From Arthrobacter woluwensis (lineage in GTDB: Bacteria; Actinomycetota; Actinomycetes; Actinomycetales; Micrococcaceae), in assembly GCF_900105345.1 (NCBI RefSeq), contig NZ_FNSN01000003.1:1426001-1490000 (forward strand): 64,000 bases of DNA. Direction: 5' to 3'. The notes below the pieces were generated by a model. It was not told the DNA's origin. It made no database searches and was given only the letters and a program-made list of their open reading frames with translations. The position numbers and the translations under genes are program-made. How positions within the stretch are numbered: the first letter of the stretch is position 1; every line of letters begins with the position of its first letter. Positions 54,333 through 63,794 of the stretch are shown here, piece by piece.

Positions 54333-57035
54333 TCAGCGCAGGGTGCCGATCAGACGCCCCGTCCCCAGGGAAGATTCGGGCATTCCCGTGCCCGCGTAGA
54401 ACCAGAGGGATCCGTTGGTGTTGATGCCGACGAAGTCCGCACGGCCGTCGCCGGTGAGATCCCCGGTGGGGGCGAGCGCCTTGTACGCGGTCCACCCGCT
54501 CCGCCCGACCTGACGGCCCGGGGCGATGTACGGCGAGGTCCCGGTGCCCTGGTAGAACCAGAGGGTCCCGTCCCGTCGCACGGCGTACAGATCGGTCCGG
54601 TTGTCGCCGTCGGCGTCGATCGGCAGCACCGAGGTGAAGGTCTGCCAGGAGGAGTTGCCGATCTTCTGCGGCGTGGAGAAGGAGACGTTCCCAGTGCCGG
54701 GGTAGAGCCACAGGGTGCCGTCGGGCTTGATGGCGATCAGGTCCCAGCTGCCCTTGCCGCTGAGGTTGCGCACGGCCTGGACCGATTGGTAGATGTTCCA
54801 GCCGGACCCGATCTGACGTGGCGTGGCGAAGCGGGGGAGACCGTTGGCGGGTCCGTTGTTGGCGGAGAACCAGAGGGTGCCGTCGGGGCGGATGGTCAGG
54901 ACGTCCCCTCGTCCGGTGCTCGAGAAGTCGCCGAGGAACGCCGACTTCACCGGGCCGAAGGAGGTGCTCAGAGCCGTGCCGGTCCCGAGCTGGCCCGAGG
55001 AGGTTCCGGCGTAGAGCAGGGCCTTCCCGTTCGCGTAGATCCCGAGGGTGTCGGCGGGGCCGGCCCCATTGAGGTTGAAGCCACCGGTCACGGCGGCGAA
55101 GGACGTCCAGCCGCCGTTGCCGATCTTGCGGGCCGTGGCGTACCCGTCGGAGTCGCCGGCCACGCCCGGGTAGAAGAGGGAGGACCCGTCGGGCCGGAGC
55201 GCGAGCAGATCGGGCTGGCCGTCCAGATTGGAGTCACCGGTGCTCAGGAGGCCGCTGAACTGGCCCCAGCCGCTGTTGCCGATCCGCAGCGGCGCTCCGA
55301 ACGCGTTCCCGGAAGCGTCGACGCTTCCGAGTGACGGGAAGAGCAGCAGTGCGCCGGTGGCGTCGGACGCGATGAGGCCGGGCGTGTTCGACTTGGTGAA
55401 GGACCCGCTCAGGGCCATGAGGGGGTAGGCGCCCCAGTTCGTTCCGGCGAGCTTCCGTGCCGGCCCGAAGCCCGACGAGCCCGCGCTCGGACTCGAGAGG
55501 CCGGGGATCAGGTAGAGGGCGTTGTCCTGCCCCAGGGCGAGGATGTCCGGCCGGCCGTCCCCGGTGAGGTCGGACCCGCCCAGGATCCTGCTGTAGGAGG
55601 ACCACTGGAGGCCGGGGAGCCGGACCGCGGGCGCGTAGCCCTGGTTTCCGGAGTTGACCGCGCCGGTGCCCGCGTAGAACCAGACGGAGCCGTCGGGACG
55701 GACGCCGAGGAGATCGGGCCGGCCGTCGCCGTTCAGGTCTCCGGCGCCGATGAGCTGCTGGTAGATGTTCCAGCCGCGTCCGATCACCGTGGCCGCGCCG
55801 TACCCGCCGGAGCCGTTGCCGGGGAGCAGTGCGAGGGTGCCGTCCGGCCGGATGCCCACCAGGTCGGGCCGCTTGTCGCCGTTGAAATCGCCGACGGCGG
55901 TGAACCGCGTGGAGTCGCCATAGGTGGCGAAGCGTGAGAGGCCGGTCAGGTCGCCGTTCCAGACATTGGAGTCGCCGGCGAAGGGTCCTTCATCGCTGTA
56001 CTGCCAGATGCTGTACTGCTGCCAGCTGGCCGGGAGAGTGCCGGGGGTGTTGCTCGCGGACGAGGGGTACGCCGCGATCCACAGCGGGTAGGAGGAGAAT
56101 GCCGCCGAATTGCCCGTGCAGCGCTTCCACCAGTCGGTGGTGGTGTAGATGACCGGGTAGCGGCCGGTCAGCTGCCGCATGGTGTTCCCGAAGTCGGTGA
56201 TCCACTTGACCATCGGGGCGCCCGCCAGGTTGTAGCAGGTGTCGCCCGAGTTGTATCCGAGGTCGGTGCGCCCCACATAGGGGTTGTATTCGATGTCGAG
56301 GACGGGAGGCAGGGTCCGGCCGTCGCCGCTCCAGCCGCCGCCGTGGGAGGCGAAGTACCGCGCCTGGTCCGCGCCGGAGGACCAGCTGGGGATGGCGAAG
56401 TGGTAGGCGCCGCGCACCATGCCCTGGTTCGCGGACCCGTTGTACTGCGAGGCGAAGTTCGCGTTCGTGTAATAGGTGCCCTCACTGGCCTTCACATAAG
56501 CGAAGCGGGAGCCGAGGCTCCACTGACTCGCCCAGTCCACCGTGCCCTGCCAGGCACTGACGTCCTGGCCGGGCACCCCGAAGGTCGGCCGCCAGTGCGA
56601 GGTGCTGAAGGCGGCGGGGACGGTGCGCGACAGCCCGGTCGCGGAGCCCGAGAGCCCGCTCGTGGGTGAGCCCTCGGCCGTCTTCTCTGCCGTGAGGGCC
56701 TCGGGCTTCGGCGCGGGTCCGTCGGCGGGTGGCGCCAGGAGCCGCTTCTTCTCGCCGTTCGTGCGCATGGTCGCGCCCTCGCGACCGACGGCCTGGCGTG
56801 CGACGGCGGGGTCACCGGCGGTCTGGCCGTTCGGCAGCGGTTCGGACGGCGCCTGGGGGAGCTGGGTGGGCGCCGGCGCGGCGGTCGACGGTCCGCTCGG
56901 CTCAGGCGTGGGGGCCGCGGCCGCGGTGTAGGCGACGGAGACGAGCAGCACGGTGGACATCGCAGCCGCGGTCAGGCTCCTGGTCAAGGCTCGACGACGG
57001 TGGGCGGGGGCGGCGGGCTGGAACCCGTGGTGCAT
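54333..57035 (-). CDS. Secreted GH25 lysozyme with C-terminal FG-GAP/VCBS repeats
   Basis: Exported muramidase-like protein of 900 residues. A Sec signal peptide covers about 1-42 (SLTAAAMSTVLLVSVAYTAAAA). A Pro/Ala-rich linker runs to about 180. The GH25 domain (about 185-395) has GQDVSAWQGTVDWA and the catalytic DxE in PPVLDIEYNPY near 246-248, plus WQYSDEGPF. The rest is ten repeats of about 55 residues with the pattern GDxNGDGRPDLLGxRPDG, a calcium-binding FG-GAP/VCBS beta-propeller that probably binds wall glycan. GGAG lies 7 bases before the ATG. It sits at the end of the polysaccharide region, and may remodel the wall there. Confidence 0.93.
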   Translation of the reverse strand: MHHGFQPAAPAHRRRALTRSLTAAAMSTVLLVSVAYTAAAAPTPEPSGPSTAAPAPTQLPQAPSEPLPNGQTAGDPAVARQAVGREGATMRTNGEKKRLLAPPADGPAPKPEALTAEKTAEGSPTSGLSGSATGLSRTVPAAFSTSHWRPTFGVPGQDVSAWQGTVDWASQWSLGSRFAYVKASEGTYYTNANFASQYNGSANQGMVRGAYHFAIPSWSSGADQARYFASHGGGWSGDGRTLPPVLDIEYNPYVGRTDLGYNSGDTCYNLAGAPMVKWITDFGNTMRQLTGRYPVIYTTTDWWKRCTGNSAAFSSYPLWIAAYPSSASNTPGTLPASWQQYSIWQYSDEGPFAGDSNVWNGDLTGLSRFATYGDSTRFTAVGDFNGDKRPDLVGIRPDGTLALLPGNGSGGYGAATVIGRGWNIYQQLIGAGDLNGDGRPDLLGVRPDGSVWFYAGTGAVNSGNQGYAPAVRLPGLQWSSYSRILGGSDLTGDGRPDILALGQDNALYLIPGLSSPSAGSSGFGPARKLAGTNWGAYPLMALSGSFTKSNTPGLIASDATGALLLFPSLGSVDASGNAFGAPLRIGNSGWGQFSGLLSTGDSNLDGQPDLLALRPDGSSLFYPGVAGDSDGYATARKIGNGGWTSFAAVTGGFNLNGAGPADTLGIYANGKALLYAGTSSGQLGTGTALSTSFGPVKSAFLGDFSSTGRGDVLTIRPDGTLWFSANNGPANGLPRFATPRQIGSGWNIYQSVQAVRNLSGKGSWDLIAIKPDGTLWLYPGTGNVSFSTPQKIGNSSWQTFTSVLPIDADGDNRTDLYAVRRDGTLWFYQGTGTSPYIAPGRQVGRSGWTAYKALAPTGDLTGDGRADFVGINTNGSLWFYAGTGMPESSLGTGRLIGTLR

Positions 57036-57171
57036 GAGACGTCTCCGTGGGCAGAGGAGGAGGGGGAAAGGCGGGAGTGGGGCGGACTCACGCGTGCCAC
57101 CAGACTAACAGCGCGCTCTCGGATGAGTCAGAGGGCGTCGAGAGGTTGTCCACAGGAAAGCGGACTGCCAC

Positions 57172-57200
57172 TTGGCACGATAAGGGATCTTTCATAACAT
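57172..57200 (+). promoter_or_regulatory. Promoter of the second Tad operon
   Basis: TTGGCA (57172-57177), a 17-base spacer and TAACAT (57195-57200) make a good SigA-type promoter. The predicted start of transcription is about 3 bases before the ATG of the CpaF gene, so the mRNA would have almost no leader. Confidence 0.6.
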
Positions 57201-57209
57201 GACATCGAC

Positions 57210-58457
57210 ATGACAAGAATCAACGAAGGGCGGTCCGTGGAGGCGGCGGAACTCATCGAGGCTGAGGTGCGGGAACTGGTGCGTCGGCGGGGGATCGACC
57301 CGTGGGCGGACGGGGAACGGATCCGCGACCTGGTCGTGGAAGCGGTCACGGACTACGAGGAGCGGGCGGTGCGCGGTGGGCTGCCGCCACTCCCAGGGCA
57401 CGAGGACACGGTCCGCCACCTCCTGGACTCCGTGGCGGGGTTCGGTGAATTGCAGGCGTATTTCGACGACCCCGAGGTGGAGGAGATCTGGCTGAATGGG
57501 CCCGGCGAGATCTTCGTCGCGCGGGGCGGGGAATCCGAACGGACGGGCCTGGAGATGTCCCAGGCGAGGGTGGAGGATCTGGTGGAGCGGATGCTCAAGA
57601 CGTCCGGGCGCCGTCTCGATCTGAGCTCCCCCTTCGTGGACGCCTCGCTCCCGGATGGGTCCCGTCTGCACGTGGTGATTCCGGACATCACTCGGCGGCA
57701 CTGGGCCGTCAACATCCGGAAGTTCGTGGTGAGGGCCAGCCGGTTGGAACATCTGGTGGAGTTAGGTTCTTTGACGCGGGTGGGGGCTCGCTTCCTCGGC
57801 GCCGCCGTGAGCAGCGGGCTCAACATCCTCGTCTCGGGGGCGACTCAAGCCGGCAAGACGTCACTCCTGAACTGCCTGACGTCGGCCATCGGAGCGCGGG
57901 AACGGGTCATCACGGTGGAGGAGGTCTTCGAGCTGCAGTGTCCACTTCCGGACGTGGTGGGCCTCCAGTGCCGGCAGCCGAACCTCGAGGGGGAAGGGGA
58001 GATCCCCCTGCGACGGCTCGTGAAGGAGGCCCTGCGGATGAGGCCGGACCGCCTGATCGTGGGGGAGGTCCGCTCGGCGGAGAGTCTCGACCTGCTGATC
58101 GCCATGAATTCCGGGGTGGGAGCCATGGCCAGTGTCCACGCCAATTCGGCGAGGGACGCCGTCACGAAGATCTGCACACTGCCGTTGCTCGCCGGGGGCA
58201 ACATCAGCAGTGACTTCGTCGTTCCCACGGTCGCCTCCTGCGTCGACCTCGTCGTGCACTGCCAGAGGCAGCCCAACGGCCGGCGGCTGGTGTCGGAGAT
58301 CGTGGCTCTCGGCCGGCGCGTGGAGAACAACGTCATCGAATCCAGTGTCATCTTCGCGCTGCAGGACGGCGCGCTCGAACCGACGGGCCAGCTCCCGCCC
58401 GAGGACAAATTCGTCCGGGCGGGCTTCCGGCTCCACTCTCTGGTCGGTGCCGCCTGA
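57210..58457 (+). CDS. tadA: Tad pilus assembly ATPase CpaF/TadA
   Basis: Secretion ATPase of 415 residues that powers Tad (Flp) pilus extension and retraction. The N-terminal helical part (about 1-90) precedes the N1-like domain with FVDASLPDGSRLHVV. Walker A is GATQAGKTSLLN near 210. The Asp box and Walker B region is PDRLIVGEVRSAESLDLLIAMNSG, and the His box is ASVHANSARDA. The first ATG is used, preceded by a promoter that leaves almost no leader. It opens an operon of overlapping genes (tadB shares one base) through to the pseudopilins. Confidence 0.93.
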   Translation: MTRINEGRSVEAAELIEAEVRELVRRRGIDPWADGERIRDLVVEAVTDYEERAVRGGLPPLPGHEDTVRHLLDSVAGFGELQAYFDDPEVEEIWLNGPGEIFVARGGESERTGLEMSQARVEDLVERMLKTSGRRLDLSSPFVDASLPDGSRLHVVIPDITRRHWAVNIRKFVVRASRLEHLVELGSLTRVGARFLGAAVSSGLNILVSGATQAGKTSLLNCLTSAIGARERVITVEEVFELQCPLPDVVGLQCRQPNLEGEGEIPLRRLVKEALRMRPDRLIVGEVRSAESLDLLIAMNSGVGAMASVHANSARDAVTKICTLPLLAGGNISSDFVVPTVASCVDLVVHCQRQPNGRRLVSEIVALGRRVENNVIESSVIFALQDGALEPTGQLPPEDKFVRAGFRLHSLVGAA

Positions 58458-59311
58458 TGTCGGCGGTGCTTGGACTGGCTCTCGGTCTGGGTTTTCTCCT
58501 TATCTGGTGGTCGTGCTGGCCGCGCAGCGGTGGGGGCGCCGTCCCCGCGCGTCCTTCCCGTCTGGCGCAAGCCCTTCAGTCGGCCGGCGTGCAGAAGGTC
58601 TCACCGGCCGGACTGGTGGGTTCCGCCCTCATCCTCGCGCTGGTGGCAGGACTCGTGGTCCTGGCCTTCACCCGGTCTGTGCCGATCGCCTCATGTTTCG
58701 CGGCGTTCGCCGCGTGGGTTCCGTGGTCGCTCGTGTCCTGGCGCGCACGACGACGGGTGGCCGCCCTCCGCCGGTGCTGGCCGGATGCGGTGGACCACCT
58801 GCGGTCGGCGATACGGGCAGGATTGTCGCTCCCGGAAGGACTCATGCAGCTCGCGCGCAAAGGGCCCGAGGATCTTCGCCCGTTCTTCGAGGAGTTCACG
58901 GCGGACTATCGATCGGGCGGAAGCTTCGACCGTTCCCTGGCGCGGCTGAAGGCCCGGCTCTCCGATCCCGTCGCGGACCGGATCATCGAAGCCTTGAAGC
59001 TGACCCGTGACGTCGGCGGAGCCGATCTGGGAATTCTCCTCTCCGCACTGGCCGACTTCCTCCGGGACGATGCACGAACCCGGAGCGAACTCGAGGCCCG
59101 TCAGTCGTGGACGGTCAACGCGGCCCGGCTGGCGGTGGCGGCGCCCTGGCTGGTGCTGCTGATGATGTCGACCCGGCATGAGGCGGTCAGTGCCTACAGC
59201 TCCGTGGAGGGCCTGGGTGTCCTCGGCGGAGGGCTCGTGGTCTCAGTGCTCTGTTACCGGGTCATGCAACGGATCGGTGCGCTCCCGTCCGATGAACGAG
59301 TCCTCGGATGA
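58457..59311 (+). CDS. tadB: Tad pilus assembly membrane protein TadB
   Basis: Inner-membrane platform protein of 284 residues of the T2SSF/GspF fold. A first membrane segment (3-19) is followed by others near 50-80 (LVGSALILALVAGLVVLAF) and at the C-terminus (WLVLLMMSTRH; GLVVSVLCYRVM). The core cytoplasmic helices carry AVDHLRSAIRAGLSLPEGL and DVGGADLGILLSALADFLRDD. The ATG shares its A with the end of the cpaF stop. It overlaps tadC by four bases. Confidence 0.9.
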   Translation: MSAVLGLALGLGFLLIWWSCWPRSGGGAVPARPSRLAQALQSAGVQKVSPAGLVGSALILALVAGLVVLAFTRSVPIASCFAAFAAWVPWSLVSWRARRRVAALRRCWPDAVDHLRSAIRAGLSLPEGLMQLARKGPEDLRPFFEEFTADYRSGGSFDRSLARLKARLSDPVADRIIEALKLTRDVGGADLGILLSALADFLRDDARTRSELEARQSWTVNAARLAVAAPWLVLLMMSTRHEAVSAYSSVEGLGVLGGGLVVSVLCYRVMQRIGALPSDERVLG

Positions 59312-60246
59312 GCACGGGACTCTGCGCCGCGCTGTGCGGTCTCCTCTTCGGGTCCGGTCTGTGGCTCACCGTGGTGCGGCTTCCGTTCATGCGAGCCATG
59401 ACCCTGGCCGAACGCGTCGCTCCACAATTGCGCGCCCAGGACACCGGCTCCCGCCTGCTCACGACGGCCCCGCACACCATCACTCCCTTCGGGCCGCTGG
59501 AACGGATCCTGACTCCGGTTCTCCGCGATGCAGTCGCGTGGCTGGGACGGTTCCGTGCGGGCAACTCGGCGCTCCAGGAACGTCTGGCCCGCGCCGGGAG
59601 TGCCAGGACCGCTCTGGATTTCCGGGCGGCCCAGCTGCTTCTGGGCGGTGCGGCCTTCACCACGGTCCTCCTGGTGTGCCTGCTGGGGGTGTTCTCGGGG
59701 CGCGTCGCTCCGCTCCAGGCGCTGCTCGCTGCGCTGAGTGCGGCGGCGCTCGTCGCCCTGGGGCAGGAGCAACGGCTGAGCCAGAGAATCAGGTCACGGG
59801 AGGCCAAGATCCTGAGAGAGTTCCCGGGCCTGGCGGAGATGATGGCGCTCGCGGTCGGCGCCGGGATGAACGCGCGTGGCGCAGTGGAGAGAATCGCGCT
59901 GATCGCCCACGGTGAGCTGGCCGCGGAGTTCGCCCGGACGGTGGCGGATGCGAGGTCTGGAACACCATTCCTTGACGCACTCCGTGGGCTGGCCCGGCGC
60001 GTGAGGCTTGTCCCGGTGGAGCGCTTCGTGGACGGTCTCATCGTCGCCATGGAACGAGGCACCCCGCTCGGCGATGTCCTGCGGGCCCAGGCCCAGGACG
60101 TTCGGGACCTCGGGAAACGCGAACTCATGGAGTCGGCGGGGCGCAAAGAGATCCTCATGATGGTGCCCGTCGTGTTCGGTGTGCTGCCGCTGACGGTCCT
60201 CTTCGCCGTGTTCCCCGGCCTGGCCGCCATCACCCTGATGCTGTGA
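59308..60246 (+). CDS. tadC: Tad pilus assembly membrane protein TadC
   Basis: Second platform protein of 312 residues, T2SSF fold. It has membrane segments at about 2-18, 112-148 and 288-311, and the conserved REFPGLAEMMALAVGAGMNARGA and VERFVDGLIVAMERGTPLGDV. KRELMESAGRKEILMMVPVVFGVLPLTVLF is the C-terminal hallmark of TadC. It partners TadB in the membrane. The 131-base stretch after it holds a ribosome-binding site for the pilin-like gene. Confidence 0.9.
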   Translation: MSTGLCAALCGLLFGSGLWLTVVRLPFMRAMTLAERVAPQLRAQDTGSRLLTTAPHTITPFGPLERILTPVLRDAVAWLGRFRAGNSALQERLARAGSARTALDFRAAQLLLGGAAFTTVLLVCLLGVFSGRVAPLQALLAALSAAALVALGQEQRLSQRIRSREAKILREFPGLAEMMALAVGAGMNARGAVERIALIAHGELAAEFARTVADARSGTPFLDALRGLARRVRLVPVERFVDGLIVAMERGTPLGDVLRAQAQDVRDLGKRELMESAGRKEILMMVPVVFGVLPLTVLFAVFPGLAAITLML

Positions 60247-60377
60247 TGCGTCGTATCAGCCACCTTGCCGCCGAAGGCACTGAGCCCCACACGAGCGCGG
60301 GCAGCAAAGTGCGTTGGGGAACCCATGAGCACAGCGTCGTCAGCAACGAACACGACAGAAGGAAGGGCGCACCACCG

Positions 60378-60806
60378 ATGAAAGCAATCCCCATGAACCA
60401 TCTCCGGAGTCATCTCGATCGGCCTGCCCAGATGATGCGGACTCTGCGGTGGCGCCACGCGTCGCCACGGCTCGCGGATGGTCGCCATGGCAGTCCCGTT
60501 CCCGAGTCCTGGTCGGGGCCGCGCCGGTCCGGCACGCAGCGGTCCGTGAGGTCCAGGCGATCGCCCGTTGCGGCTATCGCTTGGACAATGTTCCTGACCC
60601 TCTTCGTGAACGTGAGCAGCCTGCTCGCCGTCCGGCTCCGCGAGGAGAGGACTGATCGGAGGCGTCACCCGGACCGTGGAGACGTGCCCGGCTGGGTGAT
60701 GGTGACCTTGATGACGGCCGCGCTCGTGGCGCTCCTGCTGGCTGTGGCGGGCCCGGCGCTTGAAGGGCTGTTCCGGCAGGCCATCGACACCGTCACCCGG
60801 AAGTGA
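60378..60806 (+). CDS. Putative Tad pilin-like small membrane protein
   Basis: Protein of 142 residues at the place where the Flp pilin is found in Tad operons. The N-terminal half is basic and low in hydrophobicity, a first hydrophobic stretch is near 72-88 (VAAIAWTMFLTLFVNVSSLL), and a second follows HPDRGDVPGWVMVTLMTAALVALLLAVAGP. The RGDVPGWV motif followed by a hydrophobic helix recalls prepilin processing sites and a small actinobacterial family found beside TadE. The ATG at 60378 is chosen for the strong purine-rich site upstream (GAAGGAAGGG). A start at 60243 overlapping tadC would add 45 residues. Pilin role is inferred. Confidence 0.55.
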   Translation: MKAIPMNHLRSHLDRPAQMMRTLRWRHASPRLADGRHGSPVPESWSGPRRSGTQRSVRSRRSPVAAIAWTMFLTLFVNVSSLLAVRLREERTDRRRHPDRGDVPGWVMVTLMTAALVALLLAVAGPALEGLFRQAIDTVTRK

Positions 60807-61297
60807 CAACGCCTGGAAGCTGGCGTCCCCGGGACCTTGCACAGCAGGCTCGGGGAACCGCTCAGCCGGCTCCGGACCGCAGGCTCCCACGGCGACGCCT
60901 GCTGGGGCCGTTCCGAAAATCGTGCCCCCGTCAGGAACAGGGCTCGGCGGTGGTGGACTTCGTCCTGGTCTCGGGCTTGCTCACTCTGTTGTTCCTGGGA
61001 GTCCTGCAGCTCACCTTGATTCTGCATGTCCGCAACTCGCTGATCGACGCCGCGTCGTCCGGCGCGCGCTACGGTGCGCTCGCGGACCGGGTTCCGGATG
61101 ATGCGGTGGCCCGCGCCAGGGAACTCATCTCCGGGGCCGTGGGACCCGCTTTCGCACAGGACATCACGGTCGCCGAGGCACGGGAGGGCGACGACACGCT
61201 GCTCACCGTCACGATCCGCGCGCCGTTCCCTGTCGTCGGCCTGCTCGGGCCGGATCGGGTTCTGGAGGTGACCGGCCATGCTGAACGCGTGGGGTGA
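60803..61297 (+). CDS. tadE: TadE-like pseudopilin
   Basis: Protein of 164 residues. Its N-terminal 45 residues are basic, followed by the TadE signature EQGSAVVDFVLVSGLLTLLFLGVLQLTLILHVRNSLI, a hydrophobic helix after the Glu-containing prepilin cleavage region. SGARYGALAD follows, then a small beta-rich domain. TadE is processed by a prepilin peptidase and helps pilus assembly. The GTG overlaps the pilin-like gene's stop by four bases, and the gene overlaps the following one by 20 bases. Confidence 0.88.
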   Translation: MTTPGSWRPRDLAQQARGTAQPAPDRRLPRRRLLGPFRKSCPRQEQGSAVVDFVLVSGLLTLLFLGVLQLTLILHVRNSLIDAASSGARYGALADRVPDDAVARARELISGAVGPAFAQDITVAEAREGDDTLLTVTIRAPFPVVGLLGPDRVLEVTGHAERVG

Positions 61298-61802
61298 GGG
61301 CGGTGGACCGGATTCCCGGAGCAGTTCCGCGACGGCGCGGTGGGAATCGCCGGCCCCCGCGCACGAAGCCGGCGGGTGGCACGCAGGCAGCCGCTCCGGC
61401 GAGGAGGGGGGTGCCGCCGTGGAGTTCGTGTTCCTGTCCCTGCTCGTGCTCATCCCGGTCCTGTACTTCATCCTCGCCGTCACCCGGATCCAGGCCGCGG
61501 GGTTCGCAGTGAGCGGGGGCGCTGACCAGGCCGCCCGGCTGGCCGTTCACGCGAAGGACGAAGGTAGTGCCCGGGCCGCGATGGAGCGTGCCGTCGACCT
61601 CGCGCTCGCTGACCAGGACATTCCGTCCGGCACGGCCCAGATGACCGTCACGTGCCAGCCCGAAGAGTGCCAACGGCCCGGCACCGCCGTGACGGTGCAG
61701 GTGACGGTCGACGTCGAGCTGCCGTTCACTCCACCGGGTCTCGGCCTTGACGTCGCCCACGTCAGCGCGAGCGGGACTCAGATCGTCGGCAGGTTCAGGT
61801 GA
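61278..61802 (+). CDS. Second TadE/TadF-like pseudopilin
   Basis: Protein of 174 residues. A basic/Ser-rich lead (about 1-40) is followed by EEGGAAVEFVFLSLLVLIPVLYFILAVTRIQ, again a pseudopilin-type helix with the conserved Glu. SGGADQAARLAVHAKD and a C-rich beta region (TCQPEECQRP) follow. It overlaps the first TadE-like gene by 20 bases and the next one by four. TadE and TadF are hard to tell apart at this level. Confidence 0.82.
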   Translation: MLNAWGEGGGPDSRSSSATARWESPAPAHEAGGWHAGSRSGEEGGAAVEFVFLSLLVLIPVLYFILAVTRIQAAGFAVSGGADQAARLAVHAKDEGSARAAMERAVDLALADQDIPSGTAQMTVTCQPEECQRPGTAVTVQVTVDVELPFTPPGLGLDVAHVSASGTQIVGRFR

Positions 61803-62386
61803 CACGCCGAAAGGGTGCGTCAAACGTGCCGTGGCCGAATCCGCGGTGGGGGCGGGCCGACGGGCGACAGCGATCCGGGCCAGGGCGGGGATTCAAACCC
61901 CGCATGCAGGCCGACCCGTCGCAGAACACGCGGCGAAGCACATGCCGGAATGCGGCACAGACGGGGAGCATCAACATCCTCACGCTCGGCTACGTGGTGA
62001 TCGCTCTGCTCGCGGCCGTGGTCCTGCTGGATGTCTCGTCGGTGTATCTCGACCACAAGAAGCTCCTGTCCCTGGCGGACGGCGCGGCATCCGCGGCGGC
62101 CGATGCGTTCGACATCACCGGTATCGAGGGGGAGGGGCGGGGCCATGCAGCCGTGCGATTGAACGACGCCAGGGTCCGCGCGACGGCGGCGGACTACCTG
62201 CGCCGCAGCCCCGCAGCGGCGACTCTGGAAGGGTTGGCGCTCATCGACGCATCGGGCAGCCCCGATGGACGCAGCGCCACGGTTCGCCTCACAGCAGTGG
62301 CGCGCCCACCGCTGCTCGGGGTGTTCGTCCCGGACGGCATCCCCCTCGAGTCAGGCTCGACGGCGCGGGCCCGGCTCGTGCGGTGA
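61799..62386 (+). CDS. TadG-like/Tad-domain pseudopilin
   Basis: Protein of 195 residues. A basic lead of about 55 residues precedes GSINILTLGYVVIALLAAVVLLDVSSVYLDHKKLLSLADGAASAAAD, the putative Flp pilus assembly TadE/G-like (Tad) motif. A beta-rich domain without cysteines follows. It is much shorter than full TadG proteins of 400 or more residues. The GTG overlaps the previous stop by four bases. It ends the operon that starts at tadA. The 186 bases after it, up to prfB, show no gene. Confidence 0.8.
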   Translation: MTRRKGASNVPWPNPRWGRADGRQRSGPGRGFKPRMQADPSQNTRRSTCRNAAQTGSINILTLGYVVIALLAAVVLLDVSSVYLDHKKLLSLADGAASAAADAFDITGIEGEGRGHAAVRLNDARVRATAADYLRRSPAAATLEGLALIDASGSPDGRSATVRLTAVARPPLLGVFVPDGIPLESGSTARARLVR

Positions 62387-62572
62387 AAGGCGGCGGCCTG
62401 TCAGCGCGGATGTGGAGGCCGCGTCCGCCGCGATCGTCGGTCGATCCACAACACCGACGCCGCCCCGGCAGGTCGAGCTTTCACACCGGGTTCGGCTCTC
62501 GTCCTGGGAAGGGCGAGGCGCCGCACGCACCCCGGACGCTGACCGCCGTACATGCCGTAGTCTTGGAAGACC

Positions 62573-63688
62573 ATGGCTGAGATTGATTTTCCTGCAGAGA
62601 TCCGTGCACTGAGGGCTACTTACGACTCCATCGCACAAGTGTCAGACGTCGATTCCTTGCGACGGGAGATCGCCGAACTCAGCGAGAAGGCCGGCGTCCC
62701 CGATCTCTGGGACGACCCCGCCGCCGCCCAGGTGGTGACCTCGCAGCTGTCGCACCGTCAGTCGGAACTCGAGCGTCTGACCACGCTGGCCGGCCGCATC
62801 GATGACCTGGAGGTCCTGGTCGAGCTCGGTCAGGAAGCCGGTGACGAGGACTCCCTGGCCGAGGCCGGCACGGAGCTCGCCTCGATCCGCTCCTCCCTGG
62901 AACAGCTCGAAGTCGTCACGCTGCTGTCCGGTGAGTACGACGAGCGCGAGGCCGTGGTCACCATCCGTTCCGGCGCGGGCGGCGTGGACGCCGCCGACTT
63001 CGCCGAAATGCTCATGCGCATGTACCTCCGCTGGGCCGAGCGCCGTGGCTACCCGACGAAGGTCATGGACACCTCCTACGCCGAAGAAGCGGGCATCAAG
63101 TCCGCCACCTTCGAGGTCAACGCCCCCTACGCCTTCGGCACCCTCAGCGTGGAGGCCGGCACGCACCGCCTCGTGCGCATCAGCCCCTTCGACAACCAGG
63201 GGCGCCGCCAGACGTCCTTCGCCGCCGTCGAAGTCATCCCGCTGATCGAGCAGACCGACTCCATCGAGATCCCGGACAACGAGATCCGCGTGGACGTGTT
63301 CCGTTCCTCCGGCCCGGGTGGCCAGTCGGTCAACACCACCGACTCCGCCGTCCGCCTGACGCACATCCCCACGGGGATCGTGGTCTCCATGCAGAACGAG
63401 AAGTCCCAGATCCAGAACCGCGCGGCCGCCATGCGCGTGCTCCAGTCCCGTCTCCTCCTCCTCAAGAAGGAACAGGAGGACGCCGAGAAGAAGGCGCTGG
63501 CCGGTGACATCAAGGCCTCGTGGGGCGACCAGATGCGGTCCTACGTCCTGAACCCGTACCAGATGGTCAAGGACCTCCGCACCAACCACGAAGTCGGCAA
63601 CACGAGCGCTGTCCTCGACGGCGACATCGACGCTTTCATCGACGCCGGGATCCGCTGGCGCGCCGACAGCCGCAAGACCGAGGCCTGA
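62573..63688 (+). CDS. prfB: Peptide chain release factor 2
   Basis: Class I release factor for UGA and UAA, 371 residues. The stop-recognition motif SPF is in [12 protein letters not shown], the catalytic GGQ in [15 protein letters not shown]-terminal coiled-coil helices span about 1-110. The frame is continuous from the ATG, so the programmed frameshift of E. coli prfB is absent, as in other actinobacteria. TTGGAAGA precedes the start closely. ftsE follows, the usual actinobacterial order prfB-ftsE-ftsX. Confidence 0.98.
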   Translation: MAEIDFPAEIRALRATYDSIAQVSDVDSLRREIAELSEKAGVPDLWDDPAAAQVVTSQLSHRQSELERLTTLAGRIDDLEVLVELGQEAGDEDSLAEAGTELASIRSSLEQLEVVTLLSGEYDEREAVVTIRSGAGGVDAADFAEMLMRMYLRWAERRGYPTKVMDTSYAEEAGIKSATFEVNAPYAFGTLSVEAGTHRLVRISPFDNQGRRQTSFAAVEVIPLIEQTDSIEIPDNEIRVDVFRSSGPGGQSVNTTDSAVRLTHIPTGIVVSMQNEKSQIQNRAAAMRVLQSRLLLLKKEQEDAEKKALAGDIKASWGDQMRSYVLNPYQMVKDLRTNHEVGNTSAVLDGDIDAFIDAGIRWRADSRKTEA

Positions 63689-63794
63689 GCGATCCCCGAG
63701 TAGCACCCGGCGCGAAAGCCGGGGGTGCCACATCCCGGTTCCGGGCCGGAAGACACCGGCCTCACCTGCGGCGCAGTGCAAGCCTTTGCACGAC

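Noticed and set aside
54400-55900. Repeated DNA as a CRISPR array
   Set aside because: The repeats are about 165 bases long, diverged and in frame; they encode FG-GAP units of the GH25 protein.
62573-62800. Programmed frameshift at the start of prfB
   Set aside because: The frame is continuous from the ATG through SPF and GGQ, with no internal TGA.
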